NCBI RefSeq assembly: GCF_900187135.1
Contig: NZ_LT906443.1
Span: 434,001-498,000 of the forward strand
Length of the DNA stretch: 64,000 nucleotides
Reading direction: 5' to 3'
From: Corynebacterium ulcerans
GTDB taxonomy: Bacteria; Actinomycetota; Actinomycetes; Mycobacteriales; Mycobacteriaceae
Shown here piece by piece: positions 55,967 through 64,000 of the stretch (its first letter is position 1; every line of letters begins with the position of its first letter). The position numbers and the translations under genes were made by a program. The notes beneath the pieces are model-generated. The model did no database searches, was not told the origin of the DNA, and worked only from the letters and a program-made list of their open reading frames with translations.

Positions 55967-56066
55967 TGCTCCCCACCGTGGTATCGCGACGGTGTATAAG
56001 CTTATCGACGAGATCATAAAATCCCATCACCATATACACAGTAGCGATGCCTATCGCTGGGGAGCA
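55967..56066. other. Spacer between pnp and dapB with inverted repeats
   Basis: The 249-bp spacer between the pnp stop and the dapB start holds TGCTCCCC (55967-55974) and GGGGAGCA (56059-56066), and a small AGCGAT-GCCT-ATCGCT hairpin beside the second arm. One likely role is pnp termination; the other is dapB regulation. No U tract is seen. Confidence 0.4.
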
Positions 56067-56125
56067 GAAGTAAGGATAAGGCAGAAAGCGCCTAGAACGA
56101 TCCCACCTTAACCTTGGTTCGCAGA

Positions 56126-58387
56126 CTAGTCTTCCTTCACTGGTGCCAAGGAAATCTTGCCGCGGTTGTCTATGTCGAGGATCTCCACCTCGACTTTGTC
56201 ACCAACGTTGACTACGTCTTCTACCTTCTCTATGCGCTTACCGTTGCCGAGCTTAGAGATGTGGATGAGGCCGTCACGACCAGGCACAAGAGAAACAAAT
56301 GCACCAAAGGCAGTGGTCTTAACGATGGTTCCGAGGAACCTCTCGCCAACCTTGGGCAACTGCGGATTAGCGATAGCATTGATCTTTTCGATCGCTGCTT
56401 CAGCGGCAGCACCTGAGGTCGCGGAAACATACACAGTTCCGTCTTCCTCGATGGAGATGTTTGCCCCGGTCTCCTCGGTGATCGAGTTGATCGTCTTGCC
56501 CTTAGGCCCAATAACCTCACCGATCTTGCTGACTGGAACGGTGACAGTCGTGATGCGCGGAGCATAATCGCTCATCGCGTCTGGGCTCTCAATGACCTCA
56601 GCCATAGTGTCCAGAATTGCTTCGCGAGCCTCATAAGCCTGAGCAAGCGCAGACGCGAGAACCTTGGAAGGAATGCCATCAAGCTTGGTGTCCAGCTGCA
56701 GGGCCGTCACAAAGTCACGGGTTCCAGCAACCTTGAAGTCCATGTCACCGAAAGCATCCTCAGCGCCAAGGATGTCTGTCAAAGCAACATAACGGGTTTC
56801 TCCGTCAACTTCATCAGACACCAGACCCATAGCAATACCAGCCACGGGGGCCTTCAGCGGAACACCCGCGTTGTACAGCGAGAGTGTTGATGCACACACT
56901 GACCCCATGGAGGTAGAGCCGTTAGATCCGAGGGCTTCCGAAACCTGACGGATGGTGTAAGGGAACTCCTCGCGGGAAGGAATCACTGGCATAAGGGCGC
57001 GCTCTGCAAGCGCTCCATGCCCGATCTCGCGGCGCTTCGGGGACCCCACACGGCCAGTTTCTCCGGTGGAATACGGCGGGAAGTTGTAGTGGTGGATGTA
57101 GCGCTTGGACGATGTGGGTGACAACGAATCAATCTGCTGCTCCATCTTGAGCATGTCTAGCGTGGTCACGCCCAAGATCTGTGTCTCACCGCGCTCAAAT
57201 AGAGCCGAACCGTGTGCACGAGGAATGAGCTCTACCTCTACCCCAAGATCACGAATATCGGTGACTCCACGACCATCAATGCGGAAGTGCTCGGTGAGAA
57301 TCATATGGCGCACGAGCTTCTTCATCACGGCGTTATAAGCAGCGCGGATAGCCTTCGATGCGGCAGCTTCATCCTCAGAACCGAATTTTGCGAGCAACTC
57401 GCCCTCGATCGACTCCATGTAGTCGTTCGTGGCGTCGTCACGCTCTTGCTTTGACTTAATAGTCAACAGCTGACGCAGTTTCTTAGAAACCTTCTTTTCC
57501 ACGGCATCGTAAATAACGTCCGAATAAGGTAGGAAAAGTGGGAATTCTTGAGTTTCTTTCGCTGCACGTTCTGCCAGGCCAGCCTGTGCTCGGCACAAAA
57601 CCTCGATGAAAGGCTTAGCTGCTTCTAGGCCTTGTGCAACGATCTCTTCTGTCGGCGCAGGAGCGCCATCTTTGATCTTTTCTACGACGTTCTCAGTCGC
57701 ACCCGCTTCTACCATCATGATGGCAACGTCTTCGACAGTCTTGCGTCCCTGTTTCTTAGCGACAAGGCGTCCTGCAACGACGAGTTCAAAAAGAGCCTTC
57801 TCGTGCTGCTCATGGGTCGGGAACGCAATCCACTGGCCCTTGGGATGTGCTTCATCCGCGATAAGAGCCATGCGAACTCCGCCTACAGCACCCGATACCG
57901 GCAGACCGGAAAGCTGGGTAGCAGCTGACGCACCGTTGATCGCAACAACGTCATAGTAGTCTTCTGGGTTCATGGACAAGACGGTGATAACGACCTGGAC
58001 CTCGTTGCGCAGTCCCTTAACAAAAGTCGGACGTAGCGGACGGTCGATCAGGCGGCAAGCCAAAATTGCCTCAGTGGAGGGGCGGCCCTCGCGACGGAAA
58101 AACGAACCCGGAATGCGGCCCGCTGCGTACATGCGCTCCTCGACGTCCACCGTCAGTGGGAAGAAGTCGAATCCTTCACGCGGCTGGTTGGAAGCCGTCG
58201 TGGTAGCCAACAGCATCGTCTCATCATCCAAGTAAGTGGTGACAGAGCCATCGGCTTGCTTGGCCAACTGGCCAGTTTCAAAGCGAATGGTACGGGTTCC
58301 GAAGTCGCCGTTGTCAATGGTGGCGATCGCTTCGGTAATACCGAATTCTTCATCTACGTTGAATTCGATGTTTTTTGCCTTGCTCAA
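56126..58387 (-). CDS. pnp: Polynucleotide phosphorylase
   Basis: PNPase degrades RNA 3'-5' using phosphate and in actinobacteria also adds 3' tails. The protein has two RNase PH domains ([37 protein letters not shown] and [10 protein letters not shown]), a KH domain ([18 protein letters not shown]) and an S1 domain ([26 protein letters not shown]). TTG 58387, 9 nt after GAGGAG, gives 753 residues, the corynebacterial length; the open frame extends 14 codons upstream without an RBS. It follows rpsO, the nearly universal order. Confidence 0.95.
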   Translation of the reverse strand: MSKAKNIEFNVDEEFGITEAIATIDNGDFGTRTIRFETGQLAKQADGSVTTYLDDETMLLATTTASNQPREGFDFFPLTVDVEERMYAAGRIPGSFFRREGRPSTEAILACRLIDRPLRPTFVKGLRNEVQVVITVLSMNPEDYYDVVAINGASAATQLSGLPVSGAVGGVRMALIADEAHPKGQWIAFPTHEQHEKALFELVVAGRLVAKKQGRKTVEDVAIMMVEAGATENVVEKIKDGAPAPTEEIVAQGLEAAKPFIEVLCRAQAGLAERAAKETQEFPLFLPYSDVIYDAVEKKVSKKLRQLLTIKSKQERDDATNDYMESIEGELLAKFGSEDEAAASKAIRAAYNAVMKKLVRHMILTEHFRIDGRGVTDIRDLGVEVELIPRAHGSALFERGETQILGVTTLDMLKMEQQIDSLSPTSSKRYIHHYNFPPYSTGETGRVGSPKRREIGHGALAERALMPVIPSREEFPYTIRQVSEALGSNGSTSMGSVCASTLSLYNAGVPLKAPVAGIAMGLVSDEVDGETRYVALTDILGAEDAFGDMDFKVAGTRDFVTALQLDTKLDGIPSKVLASALAQAYEAREAILDTMAEVIESPDAMSDYAPRITTVTVPVSKIGEVIGPKGKTINSITEETGANISIEEDGTVYVSATSGAAAEAAIEKINAIANPQLPKVGERFLGTIVKTTAFGAFVSLVPGRDGLIHISKLGNGKRIEKVEDVVNVGDKVEVEILDIDNRGKISLAPVKED

Positions 58388-58513
58388 AGTGCAGGTCTCC
58401 TCGTGGATATTCCTTCTCACAACGGTCATCGGTGCCGCGTGTTTCCAAAAAAGGTTTTGCTTCTAATGCAACGGCAGGATTTTAACACGTTTTCACATCT
58501 TAAGCACAGCGAA

Positions 58514-58549
58514 ACCCCGCGGCTTAAGTTTTACCTAAAACCACGGGGT
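58514..58549 (-). terminator. Hairpin between rpsO and pnp
   Basis: ACCCCGcGG (58514-58522) and CCaCGGGGT (58541-58549) form a stem containing a second, inner GTTTT/AAAAC stem. It probably reduces read-through from rpsO into pnp or is a processing site. Confidence 0.65.
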
Positions 58550-58568
58550 GCTGGTCACGTCGAAAAGC

Positions 58569-58838
58569 TTATCGACGCAAGCCCAGACGAGCAATCAGAT
58601 CACGGTAGCGATCAACGTTGTTGTCTGCGAGGTACTTCAAGAGGCCCTTGCGACGACCAACCAGAAGTAGCAGACCACGACGAGAGTGGTGATCGTGCTT
58701 GTGGAACTTCAGGTGCTCGGTCAGCTGGTTGATGCGTGCGGAAAGCAGCGCAACCTGTGCCTCAGGGGAACCGGTGTCGGTCTCGTGCAGACCGTACTCA
58801 GCCAAGATGGACTTCTTCTGCTCATTGCTCAAAGCCAT
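58569..58838 (-). CDS. rpsO: 30S ribosomal protein S15
   Basis: The 89-residue protein has the S15 signature [32 protein letters not shown] and a typical length. S15 binds 16S rRNA helices h20-h22 and forms the B4 bridge. A GAGGAG ribosome binding site precedes the ATG. A strong hairpin 45 nt upstream lies where S15 autoregulation occurs in other bacteria. Confidence 0.98.
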   Translation of the reverse strand: MALSNEQKKSILAEYGLHETDTGSPEAQVALLSARINQLTEHLKFHKHDHHSRRGLLLLVGRRKGLLKYLADNNVDRYRDLIARLGLRR

Positions 58839-58881
58839 GAGAAAACTCCTCAGTAGTTATTTCAGTCCACATAAATATGAC

Positions 58882-58914
58882 TTGATAAGAGGAAACCAGG
58901 TTTCTCATTATCAA
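58882..58914 (-). promoter_or_regulatory. Hairpin in the rpsO leader
   Basis: Arms TTGATAAGAGGAAACC (58882-58897) and GGTTTCTCATTATCAA (58899-58914) pair almost completely, with one bulge per side and a 1-nt apical gap. It lies about 45 nt upstream of the rpsO start. It could terminate the upstream nucleoside-hydrolase message or be an S15-binding control element. Confidence 0.6.
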
Positions 58915-59036
58915 ACCATTCCTATCACTGCTGTGGACCGCAGTGAAGAGAACGGAAGGAACACTACCACAGAAAAGAAAGAAACAAAGAGATTTTTCGA
59001 GTTTCCCCGCCTAGCCGTAGCTTTTCCCCGTTTATT

Positions 59037-60002
59037 TTATCTACCGATTGCGTTTCCTACTAGTACGCGCGTAATGCGTTCCATAAATTCTTTGAGGAAG
59101 CGCTCTACGTCAACAGCCACCGCCACCCGAGCATTCTTGTGTGGATCTCCCAGTTTGACCTCATTACCGATTGTCCGTCCCCTCGTAGGCCCCTCGGTAT
59201 CCACTTTAAGGTTCAGAGGAAGAGCAGTGACTAGGCTGGGATCCACAGCTACTGCAACGGCCAGAGGGTCATGCAACCCACAACCGCCAAGATGAGGCGC
59301 TATCGCGTCATAGGCGCGAATGTAGTAATCGGTGGCGTCGGCAAGCACCGTTGCGGCCTCGGTGTTTAGCGCCCTCCACATAGCAGTCTCCTCATACGTC
59401 AACAACGTTTGGAGTGTTACGTCAAGGCCAATCATCGTCACATCAGCGCATTCTCGGACCATCATGTCTGCGGCTTCTGGGTCTTGGTTGATATTTGCCT
59501 CGGCCCAAGTGCTCACATTCCCAGGAACCGTAAGCGCGCCTCCCATGAAAACGATATGAGCGTTAGCTGCAAAATCTGGGTCCTTATCCATTGCCGCGGC
59601 GATATTAGTCATAGCTCCCGTTGGGATAATGACCAAGTCATCGCCATAAGTAGCCACCGATTCAATAAGGAAATCAACTGCTGTTTTATCACTCACGCAG
59701 GATTGAGGCTGCTGTATCTTCGCCTCACCAATGCCATTTTTTCCGTGGATAAACTCAGAAATTTCTAAAACGGAAAACTCATCTTTGGCCCGAGCGTGTG
59801 GCTCGCCGACAAAAACCGGAATATCGGGACGTCCAAACAGTTCCAGGAGCGCAAGGTCGTTGCGCGCTCCATCGTCGACAAGAACGTTGCCATACGTCGC
59901 AGTGACACCAATGAGATCTAGCTCCGGAGAACCTAGAGCATAGGCCAGTGCCAACGCATCATCGATGCCAGTGTCCAGGTCGAGGATTACCTTCTTTGCC
60001 AT
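59037..60002 (-). CDS. Nucleoside hydrolase (IunH/Rih family)
   Basis: This 321-residue inosine-uridine nucleoside hydrolase splits ribonucleosides to base and ribose. It starts KKVILDLDTGIDDALALAYAL, with the Ca2+-binding Asp cluster DTGIDDA, and has the family strands LVIIPTGAMTNIAAA and IVFMGGALTVPGNVS (later metal Asp/Asn residues). Substrate preference cannot be read from sequence. It is preceded by ribF after 17 bp on the same strand and may be co-transcribed. Confidence 0.93.
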   Translation of the reverse strand: MAKKVILDLDTGIDDALALAYALGSPELDLIGVTATYGNVLVDDGARNDLALLELFGRPDIPVFVGEPHARAKDEFSVLEISEFIHGKNGIGEAKIQQPQSCVSDKTAVDFLIESVATYGDDLVIIPTGAMTNIAAAMDKDPDFAANAHIVFMGGALTVPGNVSTWAEANINQDPEAADMMVRECADVTMIGLDVTLQTLLTYEETAMWRALNTEAATVLADATDYYIRAYDAIAPHLGGCGLHDPLAVAVAVDPSLVTALPLNLKVDTEGPTRGRTIGNEVKLGDPHKNARVAVAVDVERFLKEFMERITRVLVGNAIGR

Positions 60003-60019
60003 TCTCTGTCTTCCTTAGT

Positions 60020-61018
60020 TTAGGGTTTACGAGGTTCGTCAACTCTTAAAATTTCGCGAGTAGTCTCCACGTCTTGCGCTATTGCTTCCAGTAGTTCTTC
60101 CATACCGTTAAACTTCACCATCCCGCGAATACGGTCCACGAATTCAACGGTGACGGAATGTCCGTACAAATCAGCACGACGATTAAGAACAAAAGATTCA
60201 ACGCTACGACGCTGATCGCCGAACGTGGGATTATGGCCTACCGAAATAGCCGCCGGGTACCGCACTCCTGCAACCATATCCCCGTCGATGGGCGCTGCAG
60301 AGGTGATCTGCAGCCACCCTGCATACACGCCGTCTTCTGGCAGCGCAATAGAGTCCGGGAAGTACAGATTGGCAGTCGGATACCCAAGTTCTTTTCCGCC
60401 CCGACCAGCCCCTCGCACCACGTCTCCGCTAACTGAAAATTCCCGCCCTAATCCCCAATTAGCTCGGCGTACGTCTCCTTCTGCAAGAGCTTTACGTATT
60501 ACAGAAGAAGAAACCACGGTCTGGTCTTCTGCCAGCAATTCCAGCACACGAATATCAATGCCGTATTTTTCCCCCAATGCCTTCAAAGTCTCCGTGGTAC
60601 CGGATGCTTTATAACCAAAGGTAAAGTTCTCCCCCACCACTACGACCTTGGCCTTGAGCTTGTCTTTAATAATAGAGACAAAGAATTCTTCCGGAGATAG
60701 GTGCGAGAGGTTGGCAGTAAAATTCATGGCAAACATGTGGTCAACGCCAAGATTTTCTACGAGATTCGCACGTTGGGTAACTGTCCCCAAAAGTGGAGGC
60801 ATCTTTTCCGGCCGCAGTACCGCCAAAGGATGCGGGTTAAACGTAACCAGGATGCTCGGAACACCAAGTGCCCGCGCTCGTTGCGTTGCAGCGCTGATCA
60901 GTGTCCGATGTCCACGATGGACACCGTCGAAAACGCCAATGGTGATGACCGAGGCGTCTAGATCCGCCGGAATGTCTTCAATATGATGCCAGATATCCAC
61001 TCTGGACAGTTTAGCCAT
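60020..61018 (-). CDS. ribF: Bifunctional riboflavin kinase / FAD synthetase
   Basis: RibF phosphorylates riboflavin to FMN and adenylates FMN to FAD. The 332-residue protein has the N-terminal nucleotidyltransferase (VITIGVFDGVHRGHRTLI, FNPHP, and GENFTFGYKASG) and the C-terminal kinase (GRGGKELGYPTANLYF, ISVGHNPTFG, with VESFVLN). The ATG lies only 12 bp from the divergent truB ATG, so both promoters overlap or are leaderless. Confidence 0.96.
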   Translation of the reverse strand: MAKLSRVDIWHHIEDIPADLDASVITIGVFDGVHRGHRTLISAATQRARALGVPSILVTFNPHPLAVLRPEKMPPLLGTVTQRANLVENLGVDHMFAMNFTANLSHLSPEEFFVSIIKDKLKAKVVVVGENFTFGYKASGTTETLKALGEKYGIDIRVLELLAEDQTVVSSSVIRKALAEGDVRRANWGLGREFSVSGDVVRGAGRGGKELGYPTANLYFPDSIALPEDGVYAGWLQITSAAPIDGDMVAGVRYPAAISVGHNPTFGDQRRSVESFVLNRRADLYGHSVTVEFVDRIRGMVKFNGMEELLEAIAQDVETTREILRVDEPRKP

Positions 61019-61030
61019 AGACTGCTAACT
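61018..61030. promoter_or_regulatory. Compact divergent start region of ribF and truB
   Basis: Only 12 bp separate the two start codons, and CATAG/CTATG symmetry spans them. TAGACT (61018-61023) ends 7 nt before the truB ATG; on the other strand TAGTTA ends 7 nt before the ribF ATG. No ribosome binding site fits for truB, consistent with leaderless messages. Confidence 0.45.
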
Positions 61031-61942
61031 ATGATTGATCCCCTCTCCACTTCTGGACTCGTAGTCGTCGATAAACCCGCTGGCATGACCTCGCATGACG
61101 TAGTTGGGCGCTTGCGCCGTATCTTTGGCACTAAACGGGTTGGCCACGCGGGCACCCTCGACCCCATGGCTACCGGTGTTCTTGTTGTGGGAATCGAAAG
61201 AGGGACAAAATTTCTTGCCCATATGGTTGCATCGACCAAGTCCTACCGAGCAACTATCAGACTTGGGATGTCCACCACCACCGACGATAAAGAGGGAGAA
61301 GCAGTTTTTGCTGCCGATACCTCCACGGTATCCGCGATCACCGACGATGAGATAGCTGCTGAGATAGCTAAGCTCACTGGACATATCATGCAACGCCCAG
61401 CATCAGTCAGCGCAATCAAAATCAACGGGAAGCGGGCCCACCAAATGGTGCGTGAGGGGCAAGAAGTAGAGATACCCGCACGTCCGGTCACTATTTACCG
61501 GTTCGATGTCCTCGATATTTCGCGCGCTTTATCACCGGAATTCATTGACATCGATGTAGAGGTCACGTGTTCATCGGGCACGTATATCCGGTCTCTCGCT
61601 CGCGATCTAGGAGAAGCCCTCCATGTGGGTGGCCATCTCACAGCTTTACGACGCCTATCCGTGGGCCCCTTCACCCTTTCCGACGCCATTACTCTCGACG
61701 ATCTCGCAACCACCCCCAAACTCAGTCTTTCTTTGGATGAATCCTTAACTCGGTGCTACCCCACATTAGAGATCACAGAATCTGAAGCCACAGATCTTTC
61801 TATGGGAAAATGGCTCCAACCACGCGGTTTAACAGAGGTTCACGCAGCGGTAGCACCCAATGGCCACGCCATCGCGCTTATCAAGGAAAAAGGCAAGCGG
61901 CTTTCTTCCGTTTTCGTCGCGCGTCCCAACACGCTCTCCTAG
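61031..61942 (+). CDS. truB: tRNA pseudouridine(55) synthase
   Basis: TruB makes pseudouridine 55 in the T-loop of tRNAs. The 303-residue protein has the catalytic Asp in GHAGTLDPMATGVLV (about 42), DKPAGMTSHDVV, the TrmB motif KSYRATIRLG, and CSSGTYIRSLARDLGEAL. It starts at ATG 61031; the frame extends 16 codons back into ribF without an RBS. It diverges from ribF and converges on pptT with 24 bp between. Confidence 0.97.
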   Translation: MIDPLSTSGLVVVDKPAGMTSHDVVGRLRRIFGTKRVGHAGTLDPMATGVLVVGIERGTKFLAHMVASTKSYRATIRLGMSTTTDDKEGEAVFAADTSTVSAITDDEIAAEIAKLTGHIMQRPASVSAIKINGKRAHQMVREGQEVEIPARPVTIYRFDVLDISRALSPEFIDIDVEVTCSSGTYIRSLARDLGEALHVGGHLTALRRLSVGPFTLSDAITLDDLATTPKLSLSLDESLTRCYPTLEITESEATDLSMGKWLQPRGLTEVHAAVAPNGHAIALIKEKGKRLSSVFVARPNTLS

Positions 61943-61966
61943 TCGCGCCAAACTTTTGGCAGCCTT

Positions 61967-62638
61967 TTATACAACTGAGGTTACCGCTATTACGTAACCG
62001 TTTTTCACCATCCAGCGCCCTTCTATAAAAGGAACGGGAGTGGGACGAACAAGCAGATAAGACACAAAAGATCCATCGTCTCTAATGTCTATTTCTGCTT
62101 GTTCAAAGCCTAACCACCGGTGTGTCAACGGAAACCACACTTTGTAGGTAGCTTCTTTTGCACAGAACAAAACCCGATCTGCGCACGAGATACCATTGCT
62201 ACGCAGACGTTCAAGCTGTTCGAGTTCGCCTTCTCGAGCGATCGAACCGATGACGCCCTCTGGAAGCGGCTCGGCGACTTCCGCATCGATTCCCATCGAC
62301 CTGATAAGCAGCCGAGGAGCAACAACTGCGGCCCTAAAACCATCAGTGTGGGTCAAGGATCCACTAACAGAAGCTGGCCATAGCGGCATACCTCGCTCAC
62401 CACGCAGAATTGGTTCACCCGTGTCGCGTTGTAACTTAGCAAGGGCTTGGTGAGCACACCACCGCGCATCTCCGAATTCCGCTTTGCGGAGCGGGACAGC
62501 GTGTGCGACAAGAGCCCGTTCCAACGGATGCAGCTCATTAAACTTGCCCAAGTCTATGATTCCGGGATCGGTGGTAAGAGACACATAACGTGCAGCTTCT
62601 GGGAAGAGCGACTGATCAAGCTGGATCTCGTTGTTCAC
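61967..62638 (-). CDS. pptT: 4'-phosphopantetheinyl transferase (PptT type)
   Basis: PptT loads the phosphopantetheine arm onto acyl-carrier domains, including polyketide synthase Pks13 and FAS-I for mycolic-acid synthesis. The 223-residue protein has the Sfp-type motifs GIDAEVAEPLPEGV and FCAKEATYKVWFP with the Mg2+-binding Asp and Glu residues. Its start overlaps the phosphoesterase stop by 4 bp. The pptT-phosphoesterase pair is conserved (Rv2794c-Rv2795c). Confidence 0.94.
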   Translation of the reverse strand: MNNEIQLDQSLFPEAARYVSLTTDPGIIDLGKFNELHPLERALVAHAVPLRKAEFGDARWCAHQALAKLQRDTGEPILRGERGMPLWPASVSGSLTHTDGFRAAVVAPRLLIRSMGIDAEVAEPLPEGVIGSIAREGELEQLERLRSNGISCADRVLFCAKEATYKVWFPLTHRWLGFEQAEIDIRDDGSFVSYLLVRPTPVPFIEGRWMVKNGYVIAVTSVV

Positions 62639-63510
62639 GACTCCCCCTTGTTCACACGCTGTGATATAGGTGCATCCGGCTCAAGCCCCGGGCCCATGGT
62701 CGCTTTTCCGGCATCATCGATATGCATGATAGGAAAAGGCCAGGGACGTGACTCTATGTTTTGCTGCCACTGCCGGGGATATCCCAGAGAAACCTCCACA
62801 TGTGGCACACCATCAATACGCATTATTCCAGGAAGATGCAGATGCCCATAGATCACTGCTTGTGCGCTGTATCGGCTTCCCCATGACATAGTGTGCCGAG
62901 TTCCGCACCATAACCCGATCTCTGGGATCTGCATCCTATCCACAGGTTCTTGGGAAAGGGGCCAATGATTGATCAGAATCGTAGGTCCGTTTACCCTGCT
63001 TAACCGATTAACTGAATATGCCAAACGGTCCCAGCACCATGCGCGAATATCCACGAATGGTGCGATAGCAAACTGGTCCGTAAGCACAATTTGCTTTTCA
63101 TGAGCAGCCTCAACAGCCTGTTCAATACTCATTCCACTCGGGCGGAAAGAGTAATCATAAAGCGTAAACAAAGGCACGATGGTCACACCGCCGAAAACCG
63201 GGAAAGGGTCTTCCGGCGTCAGAACATCAATCTTCCGACACGCACGCACAAGCTCATCGTATTTCGCGCGTCCCTGATGCGTATCTGTTTTCCTACAGAA
63301 CAACTCATGGTTTCCTGGGACCCAAATAACGCAGGCGAATTGCTTACGTAGCTTATGCAGGACTTCCACGACAACGCTAGTACGTTCTGCAACATCTCCG
63401 GCAACAATCAGCCAATCGGAGGGGTCCTTGGGCTTAAGAGAATCAATATGTTCTCCATTAGCTCGAACTGCTGCATGAAGGTCCGCAACAGCCCATAGGG
63501 TCTGTGCCAT
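62635..63510 (-). CDS. Metallophosphoesterase
   Basis: This 291-residue calcineurin-like phosphoesterase has most of the metal-binding blocks: VADLHAA (D-x-H), DWLIVAGDVAE (GD), WVPGNHELF (GNHE), LINHWPL and VIYGHLHLPG (GHxH). It corresponds to Rv2795c, the partner of pptT. In mycobacteria this protein has been implicated in reversing PptT action (a phosphopantetheinyl hydrolase, PptH). By synteny it may remove phosphopantetheine from carrier proteins here too. It starts MAQTLWAVADLHAA. Confidence 0.87.
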   Translation of the reverse strand: MAQTLWAVADLHAAVRANGEHIDSLKPKDPSDWLIVAGDVAERTSVVVEVLHKLRKQFACVIWVPGNHELFCRKTDTHQGRAKYDELVRACRKIDVLTPEDPFPVFGGVTIVPLFTLYDYSFRPSGMSIEQAVEAAHEKQIVLTDQFAIAPFVDIRAWCWDRLAYSVNRLSRVNGPTILINHWPLSQEPVDRMQIPEIGLWCGTRHTMSWGSRYSAQAVIYGHLHLPGIMRIDGVPHVEVSLGYPRQWQQNIESRPWPFPIMHIDDAGKATMGPGLEPDAPISQRVNKGES

Positions 63511-63580
63511 GTGGCCTCCTTGCGCACCTAGGTTGTTTCAAACGTAAGACTAATTATTGCAATTGTTAGCAGAGATTGGC

Positions 63581-64000
63581 TCATCGACTCTCCGGAGTCG
63601 GAATATTCCCGTCTTCTGAATCTTTACTATATGCCCACTTCATCGAGTAAAAGCGCCATATTCCCACGACCATTCGAATAGAAATAAAGGAAACTAGACC
63701 CCACCAAACACCTACCAGCCCCGCGTCGAAGAGCAAAGCCAACCATACGCCAGGTAAAAATCCTACGAGCACTGACAACAAAGATACGGTCCGCAAATAT
63801 GCGGCGTCAGCTGCACCTAAGAATACTCCGTCAAAGCCAAACACGACGCCACCTATAACGATCATGAAGACCAGCTGCCACCACGGTCCACTTATTTCTT
63901 GAAGAACTCCCGCATCCGATGTAAAAATTCCTGGTATCACGTGGAAACCACCAGCGAATATCACAGCAAGCACCACGCTAAACATGGTGGAATACAGCAC
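63581..64000 (-). CDS. MATE family efflux transporter (DinF-like), 5' part outside window
   Basis: The visible 139 residues are the C-terminal part of a MATE/DinF transporter. They contain four to five hydrophobic segments, including WQLVFMIVIGGVVFGFDGVFLGAADAAYL with the conserved MATE C-terminal-half pattern, and a charged tail ending PTPESR. These proteins export organic cations or metabolites in exchange for Na+ or H+. The N-terminal half and start codon lie beyond base 64000. It is 70 bp downstream in map position from the phosphoesterase start; no terminator is visible. Confidence 0.82.
   Translation of the reverse strand: MLYSTMFSVVLAVIFAGGFHVIPGIFTSDAGVLQEISGPWWQLVFMIVIGGVVFGFDGVFLGAADAAYLRTVSLLSVLVGFLPGVWLALLFDAGLVGVWWGLVSFISIRMVVGIWRFYSMKWAYSKDSEDGNIPTPESR

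Noticed and set aside
60003..60019. FMN riboswitch for ribF
   Set aside because: There is no room upstream of ribF (12 bp to truB) and no RFN-element sequence.

Overview
The window is chromosomal DNA of a Corynebacterium. The basis is the gene content and order: galE with DUF4192, PAC2 and HelY; nrdR-divS-lexA-sugR-ptsI-fruR-fruK-ptsF-ptsH; hflX/dapF/miaA/miaB/recX/recA/DUF3046; bioYMN; pspA-clgR-cinA-pgsA; ftsK-rnj-dapA-thyX-dapB-pnp-rpsO; ribF/truB-pptT. This matches the corynebacterial core, and many blocks also match Mycobacterium. The moderate GC content and frequent GTG/TTG starts fit the C. diphtheriae / C. ulcerans / C. pseudotuberculosis group rather than a high-GC species, but I cannot settle the species from sequence alone. 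I see no insertion sequence, prophage, integrase, CRISPR array, rRNA or tRNA. Composition looks even, so this is vertically inherited backbone and not a genomic island.

Layout. 1-6.1 kb: the 3' part of galE, a DUF4192 protein, a PAC2 protein and a Ski2-like helicase (helY). 6.2-8.8 kb: a peroxide-defence cluster with ahpC-ahpD divergent from oxyR. 8.8-14.1 kb: a membrane protein and hrpA. 14.1-16.1 kb: nrdR, divS and lexA, an SOS and deoxynucleotide-control block. 16.4-23.7 kb: the general and fructose PTS genes with two DeoR regulators. 23.9-27.6 kb: a flavin monooxygenase/FMN reductase pair, a GyrI-like protein and a uracil permease. 27.7-40.9 kb: hflX, dapF, miaA, miaB, recX, recA and several actinobacterial conserved genes. 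41-42.9 kb: the biotin ECF transporter bioYMN. 42.9-47.2 kb: pspA, clgR, cinA, pgsA, a YciI protein and a TerC protein under a yybP-ykoY manganese riboswitch. 47.3-58.8 kb: ftsK, RNase J, lysine/DAP synthesis genes with thyX, PNPase and S15. 59-64 kb: a nucleoside hydrolase, ribF, truB, pptT, a phosphoesterase and a MATE transporter cut by the window end.

How the genes work together. LexA/RecA/RecX/DivS form an SOS circuit, with near-consensus LexA boxes upstream of divS-lexA and recA. SugR, FruR, EI, HPr, EII-Fru and FruK form the fructose/PTS circuit. AhpC/AhpD/OxyR handle peroxide. DapA/DapB/DapF feed lysine and peptidoglycan. RNase J and PNPase are the RNA-decay nucleases. MiaA and MiaB act in sequence on the same tRNA adenine.

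Most unusual signals: a C13-A9 homopolymer block directly before the lexA ribosome binding site; a manganese riboswitch whose P1 strand and terminator strand visibly overlap; an 11-bp inverted repeat inside the fruR coding sequence; a GGCATA motif shared by three PTS promoter regions; a heavily structured ptsH leader; a mirrored, apparently leaderless ribF/truB divergent start; and a protein of unknown function ending in a Gly/Cys tail. No wholly new multi-gene system is evident.
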